Part shown: positions 1 to 5,374 of the stretch, one piece after another
How positions within the stretch are numbered: position 1 is the first letter of the stretch
Layout of the letters: every line of letters starts with the position of its first letter
NCBI GenBank assembly: GCA_964545075.1
Contig: CAZJFS010000225.1
Location: 1 to 5,807, forward strand
Length of the DNA: 5,807 nt
DNA from: DAOPXV01 sp035352535
GTDB lineage: Bacteria > Muiribacteriota > UBA9980
Reading direction: 5' to 3'
Translations under genes and position numbers: made by a program
Notes under the pieces: generated by a model
The model's database searches: none
Seen by the model: the letters and a program-made list of their open reading frames with translations, nothing else
What the model was told of the DNA's origin: nothing

Positions 1-16
1 TGGAGAGGAAAAGACA

Positions 17-499
17 ATGGCACATTATCACATGATTAAGTCCGAAAGGCAGATTAAGGACCCGGATGAAATTTTACGCTTGATGAAAAACGGGAAATAT
101 GCGACCATTTGTATGTGCAGAAACAATGAACCATATGCGGTTACTTTGAGTTATGGTTATGATCAAAAGACCGGTTCGTTATACTTTCATTCCGCGCTGA
201 AAGGTTTGAAAATGGATTTTATCAGGGATAATCCTCGCGTTTGCGCCACCATAATTGAAGACGGCGGCTATGTTCAAAACGAGTGCAGGCATAAATATGC
301 GTCGATTGTAATATTTGGTGAAATGTCCATAATAGATGAAACTGAAGACAAAAAATATGCAATGGACGTACTTTTGAACCATCTCGAGCAAGATGCCGGT
401 TCGTTGAAAAAGCGTTTTATTAAAAATGATAAAAAATATGACGGCGTTGCGATGTTAAAATTGAAAATCGAATCGATAACCGGAAAAGTCGGAGAATAA
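17..499 (+). CDS. Pyridoxamine 5'-phosphate oxidase-like (NimA-type) FMN-binding split-barrel protein
   Basis: This is a 160-residue cytoplasmic protein, complete and of the usual length for the small NimA-like branch of the flavin-binding split-barrel superfamily. Visible family signatures are the N-terminal helix with K8-S9-E10-R11-Q12-I13 and DPDEIL, the first strands YATICMCRNNEPYAVTLSYGY (residues 28-48), the LYFHSALKGLKMDFIRDNPRVCATI block (55-79) whose HSA and LK residues normally contact the flavin phosphate, and the strand SIVIFGEMSIID (96-107). The family binds FMN or a related cofactor and includes nitroimidazole reductases and other flavin reductases; the substrate here cannot be told. 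The start is the ATG at 17, preceded by GGAGAGG (2-8) with 8 nt spacing; an internal ATG at 32 has no comparable site. The promoter lies outside the window. No terminator is visible after the stop, so readthrough into the next gene is possible. The superfamily is certain, the enzymatic role is not. Confidence 0.88.
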   Translation: MAHYHMIKSERQIKDPDEILRLMKNGKYATICMCRNNEPYAVTLSYGYDQKTGSLYFHSALKGLKMDFIRDNPRVCATIIEDGGYVQNECRHKYASIVIFGEMSIIDETEDKKYAMDVLLNHLEQDAGSLKKRFIKNDKKYDGVAMLKLKIESITGKVGE

Positions 500-529
500 A
501 CGATTGGGGAATGTGCGAAAAAATATAAA

Positions 530-583
530 TTAGAAGAAATTAAGAAGAAATTAAGAAGAAATTAAGAAGAAATTAAGAAGAAA
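530..583. repeat. 11-bp tandem repeat, unit TTAAGAAGAAA
   Basis: Four perfect, directly adjacent copies of TTAAGAAGAAA occupy 540-550, 551-561, 562-572 and 573-583. A degenerate 10-bp copy that lacks one A precedes them (530-539), and a partial TAAG follows. The array fills most of the gap between the NimA-like gene and the hypothetical gene and ends one base before the AAGGG (585-589) that probably serves as the ribosome binding site. Each unit holds an AAATTAA tract at the junction, spaced 11 bp apart, which is close to one helical turn. Each unit also holds a TAA, and because 11 is not a multiple of 3 the array puts stops in all three forward frames. Confidence 0.97.
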
Positions 584-599
584 TAAGGGCGTGATCTGA

Positions 600-1115
600 T
601 TGAGTAATATAATTAAATTGCATAAGAGTATCCCGAATACCGGAAGCGGAGCTAACACCAATTCTCAAAAGGTTAGCATCGAATTTACGCGCGAGCAGTT
701 CGTGGCGCTTTCCGAACTTATTACGCTCGGCGAACTGACCATGAATTCAAGACGCGATGAAAATGAGCTTGATGATAAATATATTCAGCTTCTTCAATAC
801 GTGTTTTCTCATGCGGCAAATCTCAAATTGGATGATCTTATAGAATACGATAAGATGAATAATTATTACCGTCCGACGGAGCGTTTCGACGAAGAGGTCA
901 TACTTCCGCTTATAGATGAATATGACGATGCGACATTCTGGGATGAACTTCAATTAAGGCTCGCTCAGCGCGACATGCTCGACAAGCACGGCTATGACAA
1001 GCTTATGGCAGCGACCGAAGGCGAACGTCTGATGATAGAAGAATCTTTTATCGAGAAGTATTCGAAGGAATTCGAGGCGAACGGTCTTGACAACCTTACC
1101 GTAAATTGTAAATAA
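600..1115 (+). CDS. Conserved-looking acidic hypothetical protein, TTG start
   Basis: This is a 171-residue protein that I cannot assign a function. It has no signal peptide, membrane segment or catalytic motif, so it is probably cytoplasmic. After a polar N-terminus of about 23 residues comes a region predicted to be mostly helical: KVSIEFTREQFVALSELITLGE (24-45), then an aspartate/glutamate-rich stretch with DDKYIQLLQYVFSHA (58-72), an FWDELQLRLAQRD helix (113-125), and the C-terminal IEKYSKEFEANGLDNL (151-166). The pattern of EYDDxTFWDEL followed by a final EKYxxEFExNGL matches a type of uncharacterised bacterial protein I recall only as 'hypothetical'. The start must be TTG at 600: an in-frame TGA lies immediately before it (597-599) and the next in-frame ATG is at codon 48, inside the conserved part. 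AAGGG at 585-589 is 10 nt upstream. The gene is convergent with the response regulator gene, 63 bp apart. Confidence 0.82.
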   Translation: MSNIIKLHKSIPNTGSGANTNSQKVSIEFTREQFVALSELITLGELTMNSRRDENELDDKYIQLLQYVFSHAANLKLDDLIEYDKMNNYYRPTERFDEEVILPLIDEYDDATFWDELQLRLAQRDMLDKHGYDKLMAATEGERLMIEESFIEKYSKEFEANGLDNLTVNCK

Positions 1116-1178
1116 AAGATTGATCAGTATATTCGTGATTTGTTATATATGTCTCAGGGATGTTTTTTTGCGGGAAAA

Positions 1179-1814
1179 TTATTGCCGCATTGTTTCGGAC
1201 CGTGAATCGGGTTCGAGGAGCTTCAGGAGGCGTTCGGCGGTAAATGGTTTGGTGACGTAATCGTTTGCGCCAAGCTTAATGGCCTGTACGACTTCGTCTT
1301 TGGATCTGGTGGCGGTTACCATTATTATTTTCGCCTTATGAAAAAGCTGGGTTTTAATGATCTGAAGTAATTGAAGACCGTTCATTTCGGGCATGTTTAT
1401 ATCGAGGAAAACTATTTTTATTTCGGGATCACACTTCAATATTTTCCATGCGTTGGCGGCATCGTTCACGCATATTACATCATATTTGCCGGATTTTGAA
1501 AGCACGGCTTTAATAAAGCCTCTTATCGCTTCTTCGTCGTCGACAACCAGTATTTTTGAGGCTCCGGGCATTGGCGCGTTTTTTTGCGTGTCGGCGGTTT
1601 CGGCCGGATCGCTTTTGGCGGAGTGGTACGCGGGATCTGAATCGCTGTATATGAAAACGAGGCCGACTCCTTCCGCCTGGGCCTTTTGGATGCTCGCCTC
1701 GTCTAAAACGAAATCTTTGGTGAATAGGACTATGTTGGCGCCGTTGGAATGCAGAGGTTTGCTCAATTTCATGCCGGGCTGTAGCTTTTTAGTGTTTATG
1801 AGTTTTTCCGGCAT
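1179..1814 (-). CDS. Response regulator with HD-GYP-leader-like N-terminal domain and C-terminal receiver domain
   Basis: This is a 211-residue cytoplasmic signalling protein. Residues 87-200 form a complete receiver (CheY-like) domain: acidic pocket D92-D93-E94 in ILVVDDEE, phospho-acceptor D138 in FLDINMPEMNG, switch threonine T167 in IIMVTAT, and conserved K189 in YVTKPF. All the residues needed for phosphorylation by a histidine kinase are present. Residues 1-60 (NTKKLQPGMKLSKPLHSNG, then a VLDEASIQKAQAEGVGLVFI helix-strand) match the short segment with a 'LkPGMkL-kPL' motif that normally precedes HD-GYP domains. Residues 61-86 are a polar, Pro/Ala/Asp-rich linker. There is no DNA-binding or enzymatic output domain. 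The start is well supported: AAAGGAG (complement of 1821-1827) lies 6 nt before the ATG. The gene is divergent from the GAF-HD-GYP gene, whose promoter it resembles, which suggests a shared pathway. No kinase gene is in the window. No terminator is seen after the stop. Confidence 0.92.
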   Translation of the reverse strand: MPEKLINTKKLQPGMKLSKPLHSNGANIVLFTKDFVLDEASIQKAQAEGVGLVFIYSDSDPAYHSAKSDPAETADTQKNAPMPGASKILVVDDEEAIRGFIKAVLSKSGKYDVICVNDAANAWKILKCDPEIKIVFLDINMPEMNGLQLLQIIKTQLFHKAKIIMVTATRSKDEVVQAIKLGANDYVTKPFTAERLLKLLEPDSRSETMRQ

Positions 1815-1877
1815 AGCAATCTCCTTTGAAATGTGGTTGAAAAGCGAAAAATCTTTAATTATCTTTTATCGGAATTC

Positions 1878-1905
1878 ATTTTACCATAAAATTAAAAATA
1901 TTCAA
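1878..1905 (-). promoter_or_regulatory. Predicted promoter for the response regulator gene
   Basis: Read on the minus strand, there is a -35 TTGAAT (1900-1905), a 16-bp spacer ending in TGG, and a -10 TAAAAT (1878-1883). The TGG just before the -10 makes it an extended -10 promoter. Transcription would begin near 1871, giving a leader of about 57 nt that ends in a good ribosome binding site. The block TTTATGGTAAAAT (complement of 1878-1890) is nearly the same as that in the divergent promoter at 2014-2026. Confidence 0.6.
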
Positions 1906-1997
1906 GATAAAACTCATGGATTTTTCAGGCGATTGAACGTACAGAAATCCGTAAGATATCATCGGCTACCAATTCGTTAAATATTTCTTATAAACCT

Positions 1998-2026
1998 TTT
2001 ACTTTATGTGTTATTTATGGTATAAT
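1998..2026 (+). promoter_or_regulatory. Predicted promoter for the GAF-HD-GYP gene
   Basis: There is a -35 TTTACT (1998-2003, four of six consensus bases), a 17-bp spacer, and a perfect -10 TATAAT (2021-2026) preceded by TGG, which makes an extended -10. Transcription would start around 2033, leaving a leader of about 23 nt that contains AAGGGG (2044-2049). The -10 is inside an inverted repeat, so it may be controlled by a bound protein. Confidence 0.72.
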
Positions 2027-2041
2027 ATATGTACCATAAAT
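2013..2041. promoter_or_regulatory. Inverted repeat over the -10 and transcription start; candidate operator
   Basis: ATTTATGGTA (2013-2022) and TACCATAAAT (2032-2041) form perfect 10-bp arms around a 9-bp spacer, so arm centres are 19 bp apart, just under two helical turns. The repeat covers the -10 hexamer and the predicted +1. Most of it would not be transcribed as a unit, so it is more likely a DNA site for a dimeric regulator than an RNA hairpin. No regulator gene is visible in the window. The AT-rich context makes some chance symmetry possible, but 10 perfect pairs with internal GG/CC is notable. Confidence 0.5.
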
Positions 2042-2055
2042 TTAAGGGGTTATAA

Positions 2056-3588
2056 ATGGTGGATTCCGCTTTAGAACTTGGCAAAAAAGAACTTGCTGTC
2101 AGTTCAGTACTTCCGGTCGCTTCCGACGCGTCCGGAGATATGGCGCTACGCTTTATAAAAATAGCCGTCAATCTTTCAGCCGAGAAGGATCTTAAAAAGC
2201 TCATGAATCTTATTACGCGCGAGGCAATGGAACTGGCTTCGGCGTCTAAGGGCACGCTCTATCTTGTCGATCGGGAAAATATGAAGCTGATGTTTTACGT
2301 GACAGACCAGAAGCAGCTGAACGAGGCTTGCGTGCCGTTGAATCCACAATCCATATCCGGCTATGTCGGCGTTACGGGAAATCCGCTTCTTATAGAGGAT
2401 GTTTACGAACTTTCCGATGAGTCGCCTTATAAATTTAACAAATCTTTCGATATGGCGAGCGGCTTTAGAACGAAATCGATGCTCGTCGTTCCTTTGTTTT
2501 CGCATAAGAACGAGATACTCGGCGTACTCCAGCTCATAAACAAGACATGCGAAGATAATATCGTGGGTTTTACCGAAGACGACTTGAGGGTCATTCAAGC
2601 GGTCGGCTCGCTCGCGGCCGTGTCGATTGAAAATACGCTTTTGTACAGAGAGATAGAGACGCTTTTTGAATCATTCGTAAGATACTCAGCGACCGCAATA
2701 GACGAACGAGATCCATGCACCGGCGGCCATTCCAGGCGCGTCGCCGAATACGCGGTTAAGCTCGCCGAGGCGCTTGGCGGTTTTACGCCGGATCAGCTCA
2801 AGGAAATAAATTACGCTTCGTGGCTTCATGATATGGGTAAAATCGGCGTCAGAGAAGCTGTTTTAAACAAAGCAAATAAGCTGACCGTATCCGAGCTCGA
2901 TGCGTTTAAGAACCGGCTGCGCGCGATAGCCGGAAAAGTGGCTACCGACGCTTATGAATTCGTAATAAAAATAATGGGCCAGGGCCTTACTTCCGCGTCT
3001 CTGGAAGTAGTCGAAATTATGGCCGGAGTGGCCAATTATAAAGCGGAAGTTGAAGACGATATAAAATTCATAGAACAGATAAATGTTCCGGGTTTTTTAA
3101 GCGACGATAAGGCCAAAAGGCTTTCGGATATATACGCCAAAAAATATATCGACGCTTCCGGAACGGAATGGAATTTCATGACGCCTGGGGAATATGAGAA
3201 TTTGAGCGTCGTGCGAGGAAACCTGACCATGGCCGAGAGGATAGAAATGGAATCCCATGCTTCTAAAACCTACGATATATTGAAGCACATCCCTTTCACC
3301 CGCGACCTTAAAAACGTTCCGGACATAGCCGGAAGGCACCATGAAAAATTAGACGGCACGGGATATCCGGCTAAGCTTAAGTCGGAAGAAATTCCCCTGC
3401 AATCAAAGATAATATCCATAGTCGACGTGTTCGACGCTCTTACGGCGCGCGACAGGCCATATAAGAAGGCAATGCCCACCGAGGTGGCACTGAAGATACT
3501 TAAAGAGGAAGCCGCCGCGGGGAAGATCGATAGCACCATACTCGGCGTTTTCATCGATAAGGAAGTTTACAAGGCCGCCGAAAAATGA
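2056..3588 (+). CDS. GAF domain-HD-GYP domain protein, probable cyclic-di-GMP phosphodiesterase
   Basis: This is a 510-residue soluble protein. Residues 31-195 are a GAF sensor domain (LMNLITREAMELASASKGTL, ending in LLIEDV, SMLVVPL and GVLQLINK), which in this family binds small ligands. A helical linker (about 196-212) leads to an HD-GYP domain at 213-475. HD-GYP proteins hydrolyse cyclic-di-GMP at a metal centre. Visible metal and catalytic residues are H225 (TGGHSRR), H258-D259 with K261 (HDMGK), H401 (ESHA), H428-H429-E430 with the GYP signature at 436-438, and D457 (VDVFDALT); the site therefore looks intact. About 110 extra residues (roughly 278-388) are inserted between the HD helix and the H401 helix, a layout I recall from one HD-GYP subgroup. 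The start is supported by AAGGGG (2044-2049), 6 nt before the ATG. The gene is divergent from the response regulator gene and ends before a strong terminator. Activity is inferred from motifs. Confidence 0.93.
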   Translation: MVDSALELGKKELAVSSVLPVASDASGDMALRFIKIAVNLSAEKDLKKLMNLITREAMELASASKGTLYLVDRENMKLMFYVTDQKQLNEACVPLNPQSISGYVGVTGNPLLIEDVYELSDESPYKFNKSFDMASGFRTKSMLVVPLFSHKNEILGVLQLINKTCEDNIVGFTEDDLRVIQAVGSLAAVSIENTLLYREIETLFESFVRYSATAIDERDPCTGGHSRRVAEYAVKLAEALGGFTPDQLKEINYASWLHDMGKIGVREAVLNKANKLTVSELDAFKNRLRAIAGKVATDAYEFVIKIMGQGLTSASLEVVEIMAGVANYKAEVEDDIKFIEQINVPGFLSDDKAKRLSDIYAKKYIDASGTEWNFMTPGEYENLSVVRGNLTMAERIEMESHASKTYDILKHIPFTRDLKNVPDIAGRHHEKLDGTGYPAKLKSEEIPLQSKIISIVDVFDALTARDRPYKKAMPTEVALKILKEEAAAGKIDSTILGVFIDKEVYKAAEK

Positions 3589-3609
3589 CCGGATGCTACG
3601 CGTTATATT

Positions 3610-3651
3610 ATATAAAAAAACAAGCCCTGAAAAGGGCTTGTTTTTTTATAT
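3610..3651. terminator. Bidirectional intrinsic terminator
   Basis: The GC-rich core CAAGCCCT (3621-3628) pairs with AGGGCTTG (3633-3640) around a GAAA loop. Seven A's before and seven T's after extend the pairing, and the full stem is 19 bp (3610-3628 with 3633-3651). The run of T follows the core on either strand, so it can stop both the GAF-HD-GYP transcript (stop codon ends at 3588) and the convergent transcript of the secreted protein (stop codon at 3663-3665). Confidence 0.95.
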
Positions 3652-3662
3652 CAATGATATTT

Positions 3663-5339
3663 CTATTTGCCGGCGGAACTTTTTAGCGTTTCCAGCTGTT
3701 TCATAATGTTTTCAAACGAAAATTTCTTGATATCTATTGAAAATACGCTTGAAATTGAAAGCTCGCCGTTTTTAAATCCGACCGAAAAAGCCGACTGCTT
3801 TAAGAACGTGAAATCCTTCGCGGCTGAAAACTCAGGTTTGATCAATGCTATCATATTGAGTATATCGACGATTTTCGAAGCGCGCGAATATATGCTGAAA
3901 AACGAATTATTGAAATAGTCCGCGACTTCGCTATAATCCCCTGCGGCCAGGCTCGTCTCTTTTTTCGTTTTAGCGCCGGCGAATTTTTGGAACGCCTGCC
4001 TGTCGCTGGTGATGATAACCTGGTTGCCAAAAGTGGCGGCGCATATTTCGAGGTTTTTAAGCGGGGCTTCCGGCACCTCATAGACCGTAACTATTTTATT
4101 CTCCAATGTTTCATCCTTGATTTTCATGTCTATGGAAGTGAAATTTGAAATTAAAAGCCGTGTTTTATCGAGAAATTTAAACGCTTTTTCTTCGTTATGC
4201 GAGCCAAGCCCTATGTATATTTCCGGCGTCTGAAACTTCATTTCTTTCAGCGCGACGAAGTTGAGGCTGTATTCGCCGATCGCTATGAATATAGAGCCGT
4301 CAAACCAGGAGAGTACGTCGTCATTAAGGTTCATCATATTCATGAACGGAGTTTTTTTATATTTTGAGGCGAGAGGCAAAGCCCAGAATTCATCGCCGAG
4401 ATTGAGTTTGACGTCCATGAAGCCTAAAATATCGGCGGGCAGGCTGCTCGCGGCCACGCCTTCGCCTTTCGGATTGGAAGTTATTACGTTTATGAGCTTG
4501 AACAATTCAGCGGCGACGGTATCTTTCGGTTCCTTGAAAAAAAGCGAGCTGTTGAAAGTAGCCTTGGAAAGGTCGGGCGTCAGCGAGAATGAAAAGAAGC
4601 CGGAATCGACATATTCTTTAATATCTTCGTTCTTTTTGCTCTGCGAAAGCGAATCTATGAAATCGTCGTTGAAATAGATGAACGCGTTGAAAATTTTCGG
4701 GTCGGAAATAAAAGCCTTTTTGAATTTTTCCAGGGACGAAACGTTTTCGGCTTCGCTCACGAAGGAGCGAAGGATGGGTTTGAAGCTTTCGTTTATAGCC
4801 GCTTCTTCGGTCGCCATGGTAAATGCGATCCCGGCCGTTTTTCCGCTGGAGATGACGCGGATCTGATTTTCGGCGGTGTCAGGGGTAAAGGTCCTGATCT
4901 CTTTAAAATCGGTTTCTTTGAGCTTCATGACGCCTTTTTGCGGCTCTAAAACGGTTCCTGCGGACTTGAGGACCTCTTCAGCGTCAGCCGCCGTGTCGAG
5001 CGTGAGAAATATTCCGAATACGAGATAGTCGGCGACGTTTTTGGGATCTATCGTGAAAATGATTGAAACGCAAGATATTTTAAGTATCCTGTCGATTATG
5101 GACCTTGGAAACTCGGTTCCGAAGTCGGCCTTGAATTTTTCAACGGCCTTTGAAAAAAAGTCGCTTTTAATAATGGTTTCAATTAATTTATTTAACGGTT
5201 CGCGGCCTTCGGCCGGCATGGATACGGAAAAAACGAGAGCCGAATTTCTGGGTGCGCCAGGTATTGCGGCTAACGATAAAACCGCGGATGCGGTCAGGAC
5301 GATCGCGGCAAGAATAACGACGAATGTTCTTTTCAGCAT
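3663..5339 (-). CDS. Secreted or periplasmic protein of unknown function, DUF3352-like, internally duplicated
   Basis: This is a 558-residue protein with a typical Sec signal peptide: basic MLKR, a hydrophobic core at 5-23, and a likely cleavage after A24 (SLA/AIPG). There is no lipobox cysteine and no later membrane segment, so it is probably released into the periplasm or outside. No catalytic motif is visible. The mature part looks like two related halves (about 25-285 and 299-558), each running through a strand near the start, a GIFLTLDT/YIGLGSHN strand with an ensuing helix, a GKTAGIAF/GNQVIITSD strand, and a final beta-hairpin. The layout, with phrases such as LPADILGFMDV, DVLSWFDGSIFIAIGE and GNQVIITSDRQAFQKFA, resembles DUF3352-type proteins, whose function is unknown; I hold that match at about one in three. 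The start has AAGGAG (complement of 5347-5352) 7 nt upstream. It lies 35 nt after the DUF2461 gene with no terminator between, so they probably share a transcript. Confidence 0.85.
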   Translation of the reverse strand: MLKRTFVVILAAIVLTASAVLSLAAIPGAPRNSALVFSVSMPAEGREPLNKLIETIIKSDFFSKAVEKFKADFGTEFPRSIIDRILKISCVSIIFTIDPKNVADYLVFGIFLTLDTAADAEEVLKSAGTVLEPQKGVMKLKETDFKEIRTFTPDTAENQIRVISSGKTAGIAFTMATEEAAINESFKPILRSFVSEAENVSSLEKFKKAFISDPKIFNAFIYFNDDFIDSLSQSKKNEDIKEYVDSGFFSFSLTPDLSKATFNSSLFFKEPKDTVAAELFKLINVITSNPKGEGVAASSLPADILGFMDVKLNLGDEFWALPLASKYKKTPFMNMMNLNDDVLSWFDGSIFIAIGEYSLNFVALKEMKFQTPEIYIGLGSHNEEKAFKFLDKTRLLISNFTSIDMKIKDETLENKIVTVYEVPEAPLKNLEICAATFGNQVIITSDRQAFQKFAGAKTKKETSLAAGDYSEVADYFNNSFFSIYSRASKIVDILNMIALIKPEFSAAKDFTFLKQSAFSVGFKNGELSISSVFSIDIKKFSFENIMKQLETLKSSAGK

Positions 5340-5374
5340 TAAAATTCTCCTTTTATCTTTTTATCGCTTCGATA

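Noticed and set aside
1163..1190. A run of seven T's and a GCGG/CCGC inverted repeat between the two convergent genes, as a possible terminator
   Set aside because: The T run has no stable hairpin just before it on the plus strand. On the minus strand the 4-bp stem with an 11-nt loop is followed by A's. It fits an intrinsic terminator in neither direction.
1393..1980. A 195-codon open frame on the plus strand opposite the response regulator gene
   Set aside because: It has no ribosome binding site, its translation looks like no known protein, and it overlaps a receiver domain with all its key residues on the other strand and also runs across the promoter region.
2013..2041. The inverted repeat read as a leader RNA hairpin or riboswitch
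   Set aside because: The predicted transcription start lies within the repeat, so the left arm would not be in the RNA, and the 23-nt leader is too short for a riboswitch.
2176..2598. A 140-codon minus-strand open frame opposite the GAF domain
   Set aside because: The opposite strand has clear GAF motifs. This frame has no ribosome binding site and overlaps the true gene entirely.
4261..4677. A 138-codon plus-strand open frame inside the secreted-protein gene
   Set aside because: It is antisense to a protein with a clear signal peptide and ribosome binding site; its composition is Ser/Leu-rich, as expected for an antisense shadow, and no start signal precedes it.
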